DNA from: Rhizobium sullae
GTDB taxonomy: Bacteria; Pseudomonadota; Alphaproteobacteria; Rhizobiales; Rhizobiaceae
Assembly (NCBI RefSeq): GCF_025200715.1
Contig: NZ_CP104145.1
Span: 186,001-250,000 of the forward strand
Direction: 5' to 3'
Length of the DNA: 64,000 nucleotides
Shown: positions 17,615-27,276 of the stretch, one piece after another
How positions within the stretch are numbered: position 1 is the first letter of the stretch
Layout of the letters: every line of letters begins with the position of its first letter
Made by a program: the position numbers and the translations under genes
Notes under the pieces: generated by a model
What the model was told of the DNA's origin: nothing
Databases searched by the model: none
The model's input: only the letters and a program-made list of their open reading frames with translations

Positions 17615-18129
17615 TGTACCGGTCCTTACGGGTTCATCAGGAATGAAAAAGGAGTAGGGCGCTTCTCTGAAGCCTGGTATTCAACGAAAATCACTTCCAG
17701 AGTATGCGGCAAGATTCCAGATGGCTGCTCCTGCTCTACAGCCGTCGCGCTCGACAGGACAATCGCCCAGTCATACGTCAGGTGATGCTAACGCTCGCAA
17801 TTCGATTCGTCCTAAGGACGAAATCGCGTGAGCGGTGAGCAAGCTGTCTTCGTTGATGCATCCTGGCATTCCTGCGCACCCGACGGCGAGTGCATTTGTG
17901 ATGGAACTTTGGGAACGAGAACCGGCGGGCGATCGCGTGATGCTCACTCGAACTGGTTCTGTCGCGCTGCCACGGATCGTCTACGGCTTATTCCCCATTT
18001 GTGTCCTGTTCGGGCCTGGTCCGGCCGCTCTCGCCGAAAACTCCGTCAGAAGGTTCTCCGCAACGTTGCCCGCCGGCAGATTTCGCGTCTATCCGTTTGG
18101 TTTCGTGTTTGGTAATGAAGCACTTCATA
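17615..18129. other. leader between nod box and DUF1796 gene
   Basis: About 515 bp with no gene I can support on the strand that reads toward the DUF1796 gene. An open frame on the opposite strand (17835-18182) has a hydrophobic middle but no recognisable homology and overlaps the nod box. The stretch could be a long leader or the remains of a deleted first gene of the operon. Confidence 0.35.
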
Positions 18130-18178
18130 CCATCAGTAAAATCGTACGTTTGGATGCATTCCATCCGCGCCATGGATA
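18130..18178 (-). promoter_or_regulatory. nod box reading left, toward DUF1796 gene
   Basis: On the minus strand the core reads ATCCAAACGTACGATTTTAC and continues TGATGG, preceded by the distal half GTATCCATGGCGCGGATG. The match to the ~47-bp NodD-binding consensus is good except for two bases in the centre. Downstream on this strand the first supported gene is DUF1796. Confidence 0.75.
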
Positions 18179-18388
18179 CTAAGCAGGCAACATCGAACTG
18201 AGCCAGCGTGAGGACGTGACATCGCGCGCGGCTATGAACCGAAAGGGATGCCTGAATTGCGGCACTAAACACTTCCTTCAGCTCTTCCGGAGGGTGCCGA
18301 CCTCAAGTCCGTCACAATGACAATCGCCATCACGCCGTTTTCCCTGCAGATGCTCAGACACGAAATGTGGGCTCAGGGCCGAGCCCTC

Positions 18389-18788
18389 TTGCTGGTCAGG
18401 CTGCTGAAGAAGCAAGGCCTGACGCCGAAGCGGATCGTCACCGACAAATTGCGCTCATATGGTGCTGCAAGACGGGAGGTGATGCCCGCCGTCGAACATC
18501 GATCGCACAAGGGCCTGAACAACCGGGCCGAGAATTCTCACGTGCCGCTTCGAAAACGGGAGCGGATGATGCAGGGATTTCGATCCGTCGGCGGCTTGCA
18601 ACGGTTCATATCGATCTTTTCGGCACTCCGAAATCTCTTCGTCCCCCCGCACCAGAAAAACTCAGCCCTCGCCATCCACATCCATCGGATCCGCGCAATG
18701 GCGCAGTGGAAAGCCGTGACCGGCGCAACCGCCTGACGTCTCACATAAGCGCCTTGTTCCGACCTTGATCAAGCAACGTGACATCGCC
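18389..18788 (+). mobile_element. IS6-family element, copy 2 (3' half only)
   Basis: Begins abruptly inside the transposase gene at TTGCTGGTCAGG and runs to the terminal CGTGACATCGCC. It encodes residues from about 119 to 234 of the transposase, ending at 18736, with the N-terminal half missing. It is in inverted orientation relative to copies 1 and 3. Confidence 0.85.
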
Positions 18789-19116
18789 GCTCTCGGCTTC
18801 CAATCGGCTGAGATAATCGCTCTTAGGTTCCGCGAATTAATTATGATGGGTAATCTCAAAGGTCTTCAAGCTCGTCGTCCAGTCTTGTTTCTAAAGCAAA
18901 TTCCCAATGTGGATACTCTTTCTCGTCCGACACCCCCCGCAGGCAGCGAGGTGCGTAGAGAGAATTCCTTCGCTGGACTAAGGAGCGAGCCGCTGTCAGC
19001 ATCAGATATATCCCTCGACTTTCTTCATCCCGGTAGAGAACGGGTAAGCGCCATCGAGCTGCTTGCTACTCTGGATTGCTGAATTGAATGGGTCGACATA
19101 CCTGCACTTTTTCTAG
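18789..19116. other. intergenic stretch downstream of nodH
   Basis: 328 bp between the IS6 remnant and the nodH stop codon. No gene, nod box or clear terminator was recognised. Confidence 0.4.
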
Positions 19117-19881
19117 TCAGCCTTGATCAAGATCAACGAATTTCGCGTAAGGTCCATATGCGAAGTGATCCCGCAACTCTCGGAAATTCCGTACCGTTTC
19201 ACTCAACGGGCGCGATTCTTGTCGTTGTAGAATGCCGCGACCCCAAAGTTTTAGGGGTGAAACATCAAGGAAATTGAAGACGGTTGCCACACAAGCTCTA
19301 GGATCGCGAAGAAGGTCCTCGTATTCGATTTGAATTATGCTTGTAGGCTCGAAGGCGCTTGCGACGCGGGCGTGGAAATCTTCGGCAGCTTTGAAATAGG
19401 CCTCGCAGGCGGCGATTGACAATTTCACGGGTCGCGGTGGAGCGGCCGGCTTGTCGGAACTGAACTTAAGCCACCTCCGGGTCTGCCTTGCCTGCACGAG
19501 CGATCTGAGAGATTCCAAGGTGTTCCTGCGAACCACAAGGACAACCTTAAGCAGCGGCCAGCGGGCCAGCTCGGAAAAAAAGTTCGGACGCTCGCGAAAC
19601 TGAGGTTCGTTGATCTTGCAGCCGACATGCGTCACCTCCTTATTTTCTCTCGTCGGGTGGCGCACGAAGGCACGCTCAAGGAGCTCGCAGTCACTACCTG
19701 ACAGGCGATCTTTATCGCCCCAATTCGCATCATAGGTGTTGAGCAGCTCGCCGTTGCTCAACACATTCGGATGCTCGTTCAGCAGTTCTTCAAGATAATG
19801 CGTGCCGGTTCTTGGCATCCCGAGGACTACAAATGGCTCAGGCGAGAGTGTGGATCGGATCGTGCGTGTTCCAATTAGCAT
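19117..19881 (-). CDS. nodH: NodH, Nod factor sulfotransferase
   Basis: 254-residue cytoplasmic enzyme that transfers sulfate from PAPS to the 6-O of the reducing-end N-acetylglucosamine of Nod factors. The PAPS 5'-phosphosulfate loop GMPRTGTHYLEEL is near the N-terminus; ELLNTYDANW, THVGCKINEPQF and VVRRNTLESLRS follow as in Sinorhizobium meliloti NodH (about 248 residues). The ATG at 19881 is used because GGAG lies nine bases upstream. The gene reads the same way as nodBC, which lie upstream, so it could be cotranscribed from the nod box at 22395; 185 bp separate it from nodC. PAPS would come from nodPQ in this window. Confidence 0.93.
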   Translation of the reverse strand: MLIGTRTIRSTLSPEPFVVLGMPRTGTHYLEELLNEHPNVLSNGELLNTYDANWGDKDRLSGSDCELLERAFVRHPTRENKEVTHVGCKINEPQFRERPNFFSELARWPLLKVVLVVRRNTLESLRSLVQARQTRRWLKFSSDKPAAPPRPVKLSIAACEAYFKAAEDFHARVASAFEPTSIIQIEYEDLLRDPRACVATVFNFLDVSPLKLWGRGILQRQESRPLSETVRNFRELRDHFAYGPYAKFVDLDQG

Positions 19882-20066
19882 CTGCGGTAACTCCAGCAAA
19901 AGTCCTGACTGTCATTATGTGCGCCAGCCCGTTCAATCTGAGCTAGCGGTGCTCCAAGAGCCCGGCAAACTTGCTCCGGTTTCAGAAGGGACTGCAAGCT
20001 CTGCCCTTGCTCGCGAAGCTGTACTTCGTTGCGCCTGCGCCTCAGCCCTATTTTCTGTTTGGCCAT

Positions 20067-21377
20067 TCATTTCCGTCCACCTGCGGAAACGCGGCGATCA
20101 CTCGCCGCTGCAAGTGCCTCAAGCGCCGCCGGCCTCGACTCTTGGGTGGCGTCATGCGTTCTGCTAATGTCTTGCACATTGGCCGCGCTCCCGCGCGATA
20201 GCCAATCGCTATTGGACAAGGTACACAACGCATAAGCCTTCAAGGGAAGTAAGAGAAAGATGTTCACAAGCGTGTGCAGCGAAAAGCCAATAAATCTGAG
20301 TTGGCGAGCGCGACACGCAGCCACGCTGCACCGTATCAGAGTCATTAAGGCGATCATCAGGATCGTCCACCAGGGGAGCGTGCCTGTCAGTATGAATTGC
20401 CCCGCTCCTGTGACTACCGACAGGGCGAGAAGCAGTGGTCCGAGGTTCTGCCCGACCACGTCCAACGTGAGATACCGATCGAGCCCAGGTAGGAGGGGAA
20501 ACGCGAGCAACGTGTCACGGAACGTACTACGTGCCCAGCGCAGTTGTTGGAGCAGATACGGCCCCAACTTGTCCGGAACAACTGTCGCCGCTATGGCGTC
20601 TGGGACGTACTCCGTCCGAAAACCAGCCTTCAGCATGAGGATCGTCAGATGGCGGTCCTCACCAAAATCGCTTGGTTTGCCTCGATAAAGCTGCGTCTCG
20701 TACTGGTCCAACAGCGAGAGCAGCGCGGATCTGCGGTACATTGCACACGGGCCGCAGCAACACATGACGGCACCGAAGCGAGCCTGTGCCGCGCGCTCTT
20801 CGTTGCAGGCAAGCCAATATTCCATGTCAATCAACCGCGTCAGCCATGTTTCGGTCCGGTTGCTGGCCGTCAACTGGCCCATGGCCGCACCCAGCACTAA
20901 ATTTTGCATTTTGCGCGCAAGTTTGGCGACCACATCAGGCGCGATAGTGCTGTCCGAGTCTACATTCAGGATGAGGTCTCCGCTTGATTGCCTAATCGCG
21001 GCAATCTGCGCTTTGCGCTTTCCGACGTTCTTCGGTAGCAAAATGAAGTTGAATCTCGGATCGTATGCATAGGCTTCACGTACAGCCATGACTGCGTCAC
21101 GGTGCCTGGAACCATCATCGACCACAAAAAATCGCAACTCTCCCGGATAGTTCTGGTCTGCAAGGGACGCTAGGCACGCTGACAGAACGCGCGGGTCCTC
21201 ATTATAGGAGGGTACAATGATATCCACACTCGACAGAGCACTAGCTTCGACTGTTTTGGCCGGTACCGCTGATCCGTTTGCGGGGCGAGCATAAAGGACC
21301 TGCATGCTCTTGTAAGCGGTCGAGAGCAGGGCATACATCGATATGGCGGCGATGCTGGTTGTAGCAAGCAGGGTCAT
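20067..21377 (-). CDS. nodC: NodC, N-acetylglucosaminyltransferase (chitin oligosaccharide synthase)
   Basis: 436-residue inner-membrane family-2 glycosyltransferase that polymerises UDP-GlcNAc into the Nod factor backbone. An N-terminal membrane segment (about 3-20) precedes the catalytic domain with VDIIVPSYNED (51-61), the DSD motif (140-142), GED (239-241) and QQLRW (277-281); three or so hydrophobic segments follow (about 295-400). Start is set at MTLLATTSIAAIS because this aligns with known NodC N-termini; the frame is open further upstream but overlaps nodB. It begins 22 bp after nodB, as in other rhizobia. The C-terminal tail is some ten residues longer than in S. meliloti. Confidence 0.95.
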   Translation of the reverse strand: MTLLATTSIAAISMYALLSTAYKSMQVLYARPANGSAVPAKTVEASALSSVDIIVPSYNEDPRVLSACLASLADQNYPGELRFFVVDDGSRHRDAVMAVREAYAYDPRFNFILLPKNVGKRKAQIAAIRQSSGDLILNVDSDSTIAPDVVAKLARKMQNLVLGAAMGQLTASNRTETWLTRLIDMEYWLACNEERAAQARFGAVMCCCGPCAMYRRSALLSLLDQYETQLYRGKPSDFGEDRHLTILMLKAGFRTEYVPDAIAATVVPDKLGPYLLQQLRWARSTFRDTLLAFPLLPGLDRYLTLDVVGQNLGPLLLALSVVTGAGQFILTGTLPWWTILMIALMTLIRCSVAACRARQLRFIGFSLHTLVNIFLLLPLKAYALCTLSNSDWLSRGSAANVQDISRTHDATQESRPAALEALAAASDRRVSAGGRK

Positions 21378-21399
21378 GGTTTCTCGTCGTCCAGTGATG

Positions 21400-22032
21400 C
21401 TAGGGAAGTAACCGAATTGCAAAACCACGGCTGTGCAGCGCCGGGATGAGACGTGAAAGCGCCAAAAGAGTTTGGTCACGCAGACCCGAAAGCCCAACCT
21501 CATCGGGAGGACAGCCGTCGTGCAAAAGCACGATTGCGCCAGGTCGAGCAGTAGAAAGTACTGCATCAACAATCGCGTCGACGCCCGGCCGAGACCAATC
21601 TCTCGGGTCTGACGACCAGTGGACGGCCTCAAGTCCGGCGCTCGCTGATTTGGAAAGCACGTCCTCGGTCCAAGCCCCGTAAGGCGCTCGTATATGGCGG
21701 ACCGCAGCCTCGGGACACGCCGAGAGAATGGCTCTACTCGCCTCGTTTATCTCACGTTCTATATCTTGGGGTTCGCAGGCCGTAAGATCGGGATGGGTCA
21801 TCGTATGGTTGGCGACGTCGTGACCTTCCGCCACGATCCGCCGGATGAGGTCAGGCTGCTCTTTCGCAAACACACCGACCACAAAAAATGTGGCCGGCAC
21901 GCGGTGTTCAGCCAGGACATCCAATATCTGTGGCGTAGAAAATGGGTTAGGACCGTCGTCAAACGTCAAATAAACGCTGCGATCATCGGCGCCAGCAACG
22001 GGCACTTCGCGTAAACAGTCGCGCTGAATCAT
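21400..22032 (-). CDS. nodB: NodB, chitooligosaccharide deacetylase
   Basis: 210-residue polysaccharide-deacetylase-fold enzyme that removes the acetyl group from the non-reducing end of the NodC product, making the amine that NodA acylates. Motifs: LTFDDGPNP (Asp25, Asp26), NHTMTHPD (His76, His80 metal ligands), RAPYG, HWSSDPRDW and LLHDG. Its ATG overlaps the stop of a nodA remnant (ATGA), the arrangement found in intact nodABC operons. A nod box lies 363 bp upstream. Intact and full length. Confidence 0.95.
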   Translation of the reverse strand: MIQRDCLREVPVAGADDRSVYLTFDDGPNPFSTPQILDVLAEHRVPATFFVVGVFAKEQPDLIRRIVAEGHDVANHTMTHPDLTACEPQDIEREINEASRAILSACPEAAVRHIRAPYGAWTEDVLSKSASAGLEAVHWSSDPRDWSRPGVDAIVDAVLSTARPGAIVLLHDGCPPDEVGLSGLRDQTLLALSRLIPALHSRGFAIRLLP

Positions 22033-22103
22033 AGTTCAGGCCCATTTCGTTCTATTATCGTGCCGGACGGCCACTCGCTCATCATGCGCCGCCCTCGAAC
22101 CGT
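22029..22103 (-). pseudogene. nodA: nodA 3' remnant upstream of nodB
   Basis: Read on the minus strand the last codons before nodB give MSEWPSGTIIERNGPEL and stop, almost the same as the end of the intact NodA in this window ([16 protein letters not shown]). The stop overlaps the nodB ATG. Homology fades within about 25 codons, so only the tail of nodA survives between the nod box and nodB. Confidence 0.8.
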
Positions 22104-22394
22104 TCAGCGTGATATGCCCCTGTCGGCCCAAAGGTCGATAGAAAGAGCTCTGAGTGGTCTGATCGTCGCAACTCATTTTCCCAGCATAGCTTCCATTGCA
22201 CCTTCGAGGACATGCAAAAACTCCTGTTTGTTGTTTTATTATCGGGCACGATCGAAGTAGTGGTAAGATCTGGTAATCTGGTGTGACGCTAGTTTGACGA
22301 ACTCTTAAGTAGAAAGCGGAACCGTCCTACGCTTCTTAAGCTTGCGTCGACGCCTTGATCACGGAATGTAGTGGGTTTCTAATAGCACCCCGGG

Positions 22395-22442
22395 AGAGGG
22401 GTAAAATTGATTGTTTGAATAGCAATCATCTAAGAGATGGAT
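22395..22442 (-). promoter_or_regulatory. nod box upstream of nodBC
   Basis: Minus-strand core ATTCAAACAATCAATTTTAC then CCCTCT, preceded by ATCCATCTCTTAGATGATTG. Both halves of the NodD-binding consensus are present. It lies between the divergent nodD pseudogene (ATG at 22450) and the nodA remnant/nodB, the classical nodD-nod box-nodABC arrangement. Confidence 0.9.
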
Positions 22443-22449
22443 AACCCAA

Positions 22450-22980
22450 ATGCGTTTCAGGGGCCTGGATCTAAATCTCCTCGTAGCGCTTAATGCTTTG
22501 ATGACCGAACGCAGCTCACCGCAGCGGCGCAGCATCAACCTCAGTCAAGCCGCCATGAGCGCGGCCATCGCCAGGCTGCGCGCCTATTTCGGTGACGAGC
22601 TTTAATAATGCAGGGACGCGAACCTATTCCAACGCCACGTGCGGAAGCGCTTGCCCCGCCGTGCGGGAGGCCCTACCGCATATTCAGGTCTCCGTCATTG
22701 CTTGGAATCCAATAATTCCAGGCGAATCCGACCGCTGTTTCAGGATTATAATTTCTGACTTCATGACAATCGTGTTCTTTGACAGGGTCGCGAAACGCGT
22801 GGCTCGCGAAGCTCCCGGCATCAGCTTCGAATTGCTGGCTCTCGACGACAAACCTGATGAGCTTCTCCGTCGTGGACTTGTCGATTTCCTTATTTTTCCG
22901 GATTTGTTTATGTCACGCACATCCCAAAGCGAAACTGTTTGACGATAAACTGGTGTGTGTCGGCTGCCCTTCCAACAAAC
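22450..22980 (+). pseudogene. nodD: nodD, frameshifted and truncated
   Basis: LysR-type flavonoid-responsive activator gene, broken. It starts [20 protein letters not shown], continues through the helix-turn-helix ([20 protein letters not shown]) and hits a stop at 22603 after GDEL. Homology resumes in another frame ([43 protein letters not shown]), shifts again, reads [17 protein letters not shown] and ends at about residue 180 of roughly 310. The break at 22981 coincides with the terminal repeat of an IS66 element. No functional regulator can be made. Confidence 0.93.
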
Positions 22981-23075
22981 GTAAGGGACAAGCTGACCCC
23001 ATCTGGCGTCGGTAGCGTTGGCCCCTGTATTGCGGACAGACGATTCACAAACTGTGAGCTTCTATGTCTGCGCCT
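22981..23075. mobile_element. IS66-family terminal fragment in nodD
   Basis: GTAAGGGACAAGCTGACCCC begins a 95-bp stretch that matches the right end of the IS66 element at 58826-58920 in inverse orientation, including its terminal repeat. The rest of that element is gone, cut at 23076 by an IS6 copy. The likely order of events is IS66 insertion into nodD, then IS6 insertion with deletion. Confidence 0.8.
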
Positions 23076-23883
23076 GGCGATGTCACGTTGTTTGATCAAG
23101 GTCGGAACAAGGCGCTTGTGTGAGACGTCAGGCGGTTGCGCCGGTCACGGCTTTCCACTGCGCCCTTGCGCGGATCCGATGGATGTGGATGGCGAGGGCT
23201 GAGTTTTTCTGGTGCGGGGGGACGAAGAGATTTCGGAGTGCCGAAAAGATCGATATGAACCGTTGCAAGCCGCCGACGGATCGAAATCCCTGCATCATCC
23301 GCTCCCGTTTTCGAAGCGGCACGTGAGAATTCTCGGCCCGGTTGTTCAGGCCCTTGTGCGATCGATGTTCGACGGCGGGCATCACCTCCCGTCTTGCAGC
23401 ACCATATGAGCGCAATTTGTCGGTGACGATCCGCTTCGGCGTCAGGCCTTGCTTCTTCAGCAGCCTGACCAGCAATCGCCTGGCGGCTTTGGGTATCGCG
23501 GCGGGCTTGAACGATCTCGTCGAGAACGTAACCGTCTTGGTCAACGGCACGCCAGAGCCAATGTTTGCGGCCGCCGATGGAAATCACCACCTCGTCCAGA
23601 TGCCAGATATCCTTTCGCGAAGGCCTCTTTCTGCACAACTGCCTGGCATAAGCCGTTCCGAATTTGCGACCCCATCTCCGGATCGTCTCATGGGAGACGA
23701 CGATACCGCGCTCCAGCAGCATCTCCTCGACCATCCTCAGGCTCAAAGGGAACCGAAAATACAGCCAGACCGCACGGGCGATGATCTGCGGTGGAAAGCG
23801 GTGGTTCTTGTAGCTTACGGCCGGACTGTTCATCCCAACCCATTATCCGACAACCGTTAAGCCGCTGACAACGTGACATCACC
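23076..23883 (-). mobile_element. IS6-family element, copy 3 (transposase frameshifted)
   Basis: Full-length with both ends, but 808 bp because one extra T in GGCTTTGGG (near 23487) shifts the transposase frame around residue 115. The gene would span 23833-23128; N- and C-terminal halves remain readable in different frames. Probably inactive unless rescued by another copy in trans. Confidence 0.88.
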
Positions 23884-23996
23884 GTTCTACGGGCTCCCTG
23901 AGTAGGCCGATGAAGGATGGAAGCACGGTACGTCAGCGCCTTTTCTTTCTTGTAAAGCGCGAGACAGCCCTCTTGAAGTTCCTGTTTGGGATACGA

Positions 23997-24017
23997 GTCA
24001 AGGCCTTTGAACCGCAT
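23997..24017 (-). pseudogene. nodD: nodD 5' stub beside nod box of nodA
   Basis: Minus-strand ATG at 24017 reads MRFKGLD, the invariant first seven residues of NodD, and then leaves the family abruptly. It lies 11 bp from the outer edge of the nod box and faces away from nodA, exactly where nodD normally starts. About 110 bp of unrelated sequence separates it from IS6 copy 3. Confidence 0.6.
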
Positions 24018-24027
24018 GTCTTCAGCT

Positions 24028-24075
24028 ATCCATAGTGTGGATGCGTCAAATCGAAACAAACGATTTTACCGGTTT
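24028..24075 (+). promoter_or_regulatory. nod box upstream of nodA
   Basis: Distal half ATCCATAGTGTGGATGCG and core ATCGAAACAAACGATTTTAC followed by CGGTTT. It sits 266 bp before the nodA start on the same strand. The core differs from consensus at a few positions but keeps both conserved halves. Confidence 0.85.
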
Positions 24076-24341
24076 TGCAGAACGTCGCATATTGACATTT
24101 CAAGGAAGCCCCTGAAGGAAGTTGTCGATGTTTGCGTTAGCTCTGAGGAGCACTTTCGGCTCCGCGGAGCATTTTCCGGTGTACGCCTTCCGGTGTACGC
24201 CGAGCGTCAACCAAGCCGCATGTCCATCGCGGCTGGGTTCTTCGGTGATCCGCGCAAGCTACGTCGCGTCGGCTCAATGCGACTAGCTCTTCATGCATAG
24301 GCGCTTACCTCAAGAAACAGCAATAAAGACGAGGTCTGTCC

Positions 24342-24932
24342 ATGCGCTCTGACGTACGGTGGCGGTTGTGCTGGGAAAACGATTTGCAACTGGCCGACCA
24401 TGCCGCTCTCTCCGACTTCTTCCGAGAGAGCTATGGACGGACTGGGGCCTTCAATACAAAGCCATTCGAAGACGGCAGCAGCTGGGCCGGTGCGAGGCCG
24501 GAATTCCGCGCAATCGGCTACGACGCGCACGGCGTAGCCGCTCATATTGGTATACTGCGCCGCTTCATCAAAGTTGGCGAGGTCGATCTATTGGTGGCCG
24601 AACTAGGGTTGTATGGGGTCCGTCCGGATCTTGAGCGACTCGGAATCAGCTTTTCACTGAGCGATGTGTTCCCGGCGCTGCAGCAGCTTAGGGTCCCATT
24701 CGCTTTCGGCACGGTGCGGCACGCGATGCGCAACCATATGGAGAGGCTGTGCCGAGGCGGTCTGGCGACGATTGTGTCGGGCGTCCGCGTACGGTCGACT
24801 CTCGCTGATATGCGTCTCGACCTGCCGCCCACCCGCGTCGAGGACGTGCTCGTCGTCGTTGTGCCCTTTGGACGCTCGATGGACGAGTGGCCGTCCGGCA
24901 CGCTGATCGACCGAAACGGCCCGGAACTATGA
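24342..24932 (+). CDS. nodA: NodA, Nod factor N-acyltransferase
   Basis: 196-residue cytoplasmic enzyme that transfers a fatty acyl chain, here probably from the NodF carrier, onto the free amine made by NodB. Full-length family sequence: [20 protein letters not shown] at the start, [28 protein letters not shown], and [11 protein letters not shown] at the end. The start has GAGG seven bases upstream. It stands apart from nodBC (opposite strand, 2.3 kb away) and ends ATGA into a nodB stub. This is the only intact nodA of three traces in the window. Confidence 0.95.
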   Translation: MRSDVRWRLCWENDLQLADHAALSDFFRESYGRTGAFNTKPFEDGSSWAGARPEFRAIGYDAHGVAAHIGILRRFIKVGEVDLLVAELGLYGVRPDLERLGISFSLSDVFPALQQLRVPFAFGTVRHAMRNHMERLCRGGLATIVSGVRVRSTLADMRLDLPPTRVEDVLVVVVPFGRSMDEWPSGTLIDRNGPEL

Positions 24933-24970
24933 AGCGGGATTTAATATGTGGACTTCCAAGTGGTCGCCGC
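24929..24970 (+). pseudogene. nodB: nodB 5' stub after nodA
   Basis: An ATG overlapping the nodA stop opens [12 protein letters not shown], resembling NodB N-termini (for instance MKHLDYIHEVPSN in S. meliloti), then similarity is lost and a decayed carbonic anhydrase gene follows. Read together with the overlap geometry it marks where nodB used to follow nodA. The match is short. Confidence 0.5.
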
Positions 24971-25002
24971 CGAGCGCCGTTTGCTTCTCATCCGAAAGGG
25001 AA

Positions 25003-25620
25003 TGAATATGGAAAGGCGTGGCTCATCAAACGTTTGGCCTTGCTTGCGGCTTGCCCGCTTTGCGTCAAGACCGCTTATGCAGCGGAAGGCGTGCATTGGA
25101 GCTATGAAGGCGAAGCGGGTCCCGAGCCCTGGGTGTCTTTGACAAAGAGAACAGTGCTTGTTCGGCCGGTTCGCAGCAATCGCCGCTCGACATCAGGGCG
25201 CGATCAAGGCCGATATCCCGGACTTGGCATTAGACTGGAAAAGTGGCGGCGCGATCCTCAACAATGGGCACACAATCCAGGTGAAAGCCGCGCCCGGCGG
25301 CACGCTCCGCCGCGGCGACAAACGTTATGAGCTGGTGCAGTACCATTTCCATGCGCCGAGCGAACATCTGGTGGCCCGGCCGGTGAGCAGACCGCACTCC
25401 CGATGTCGATCCGAGCGGTTTGCTGCCGGCGTCACTCAAATATTGGACCTATGAGGGGTCGCTCACCACACCACCCTGCAGCGAGATCGTCGACTGGATG
25501 GTAGCGCAGGACCCGATCGAGGTGGACGCGGCCGATATCGAGAGGTTCACTGCGCTTTATTCGATGAATGCGCGTCCGGCACTCGTTTTAAGTCGCCGTT
25601 ATATCCTGATCTCTAGCTGA
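25003..25620 (+). pseudogene. alpha-carbonic anhydrase, decayed
   Basis: Pieces of a periplasmic alpha-type carbonic anhydrase (CO2 hydration) appear in order but in several frames: a signal-peptide-like LALLAACPLCVKTAYAAE, HWSYEGEAGPEPW, QQSPLDI, then GAIKADIPDLALDWKSGGA and YHFHAPSEHL (zinc-site histidines), a gap where the third zinc His should lie, and finally YWTYEGSLTTPPCSEIVDW to the end. At least three frameshifts and an internal deletion make it non-functional. Alpha carbonic anhydrase genes occur on other rhizobial symbiosis islands. Confidence 0.85.
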
Positions 25621-25788
25621 CGCGAGCTCGCAGCCTCTCGACCGCTCTACGGAACCGATTGCTCGATTTCGGCAGGGCAAAGCTTTGCCGAGATCAGATC
25701 ACGCCTTCCGTGTTGGAGACTGCGCTGACGGTGTTTTTGCCCAAGCGATTTTGACGGCAGGGCAGAATAATGATGTTTTCGGAGACCA

Positions 25789-26240
25789 TCAGATTGTTGG
25801 ACGTGAGCCAACTCTCTGGTCCATAATGGGGATGGCGTGCGCATCATGGGCGACGTTTCGCGATATCTCGATCAGATGTAGCCCATCGAGACCGAGACAT
25901 GGAATTCCTCCCAAAGCCATTTGGCCAGATCGCACCGACGCCAGCGCACGACCCATCGAGATAGGGCGTGGGACCACGCTCGACGGCTTGTGCCAAGGCC
26001 GCACGTTGATCGTCGGTTTGCCCGGAGCCTTGCCGTTGATCAAACCGTCGGGACCACGGGCGTTGAACCGCACCACCCAGTGACGCACGATCTGCACCGT
26101 GACTCTGCCGAGCCGAGCAGCATCAGCACGAGAGCCACCATCATAAATCGACGCGCCTGGCTGGCATCCTTTGTATGCCGTGCCAGAAGACGCAACCCGT
26201 CCCCGTCCAAGTCTGACCGCAACAAAATCGCTGACCCCAT
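25789..26240 (-). pseudogene. IS630-family transposase remnant
   Basis: Fragments such as LDGDGLRLLARHTKDASQARR, IVRHWVVRFNARGPDGLING and a later region occur in shifted frames, matching the N-terminal half of an IS630-type transposase distinct from the element at 26323. Inactive. Confidence 0.7.
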
Positions 26241-26349
26241 CGCAAACCTCCTGTTTGCGCTATGTATTCAGATTCGTCGGTTTTTGGAATCCCGAGAGTC
26301 AGCATCAATGAGGCTCGAATTAGAGCACGTCCACTTTAACCCGGGTCAT

Positions 26350-26920
26350 ATCCTGCTGCTGCGAAGTAGTTCGCACATTGTTGCGGTTCGAAGAGCTTGA
26401 CGATGTCGCCAACGGTGTTCCACAGGGCGTCGACGGAGCGTTCGGCCCTTGCCGCAGAAGCGCCTTGAGCTTTGAGAAGGCGTTGTCGATCGGGTTGAAG
26501 TCAGGGCTATAAAGCGGGAGATAGGGTCAGCGTGCAGCCGGCGGTTTCTATGGCCTGTCGGATGCCATCTGCCTTGTGGGCCGGCAGCTTTTCCATGACG
26601 ATGCCGCCGGGCGTGAGGGTCGGCACGAGAACCTGCTCGACATAGGCCCGGAAAGCCACTCCGTTCATCGCCCCGTCAATGACCATCGGCGCGGTCATGC
26701 CGGAGAGCCTGAGCGTCCTGGTGAACGTCGTAGTTTTCCAATGACCGTGCGGAACGCCCGATCGGCAACGCTCTCCGCGCGGCGAGCGACCGCGAAGCCG
26801 GGACATCTTCGTGGAAAGACCCGTCTCGTCTATGAAGACGAGGCGGGCTGGATCGAGATCAAGCTGTGCATCGAACCAGTCCTGACGCCGCTTCAGGAGG
26901 TCTGGCCGCGCCTGCTCCAA
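26350..26920 (-). pseudogene. IS630-family transposase, catalytic orfB (frameshifted near its end)
   Basis: The DDE core is visible: [41 protein letters not shown]. The frame ends at 26507 after TLTLSPAL, and the expected [20 protein letters not shown] follows in another frame, so the last third including the catalytic Glu is shifted. Confidence 0.75.
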
Positions 26921-27276
26921 TGCATGTGCGGTCTTTTTTTGAATGTGAAGCCGCGCTTGCGCAGCCAGACGTCGAGGGTGCTGCGGCCGATAGAGACGGA
27001 TCGGCCCTCTTCCAGCCGCAAAACCATCTCGTTCAGCGTGATGTCCTTCGGCGCCTCGATCATGCCGATGATGAAAGCCTCATCATCGTCGAGACGGCAA
27101 CCTCCAGGTCGACCCTGCTTGGCAGCGCTCACCTGACCCTGCCGGGCGCTCGCGATCCAGGCAATCGCCGTCGAAATCCCGATCCCGAACCGCGCTGCAG
27201 CCGACCGCGCGGACATCCCACCAGCCGACGCAGCCAAAACCCGGTGGCGAAGATCATCACTCAATGCTCGGGCCAT
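26893..27276 (-). CDS. IS630-family transposase, N-terminal orfA
   Basis: 127 residues with a helix-turn-helix start ([20 protein letters not shown], then [14 protein letters not shown]) and [16 protein letters not shown] near the end. In this family the two orfs can be joined by frameshifting or are the result of mutation; orfB overlaps by 28 bp. Confidence 0.75.
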   Translation of the reverse strand: MARALSDDLRHRVLAASAGGMSARSAAARFGIGISTAIAWIASARQGQVSAAKQGRPGGCRLDDDEAFIIGMIEAPKDITLNEMVLRLEEGRSVSIGRSTLDVWLRKRGFTFKKRPHMHWSRRGQTS

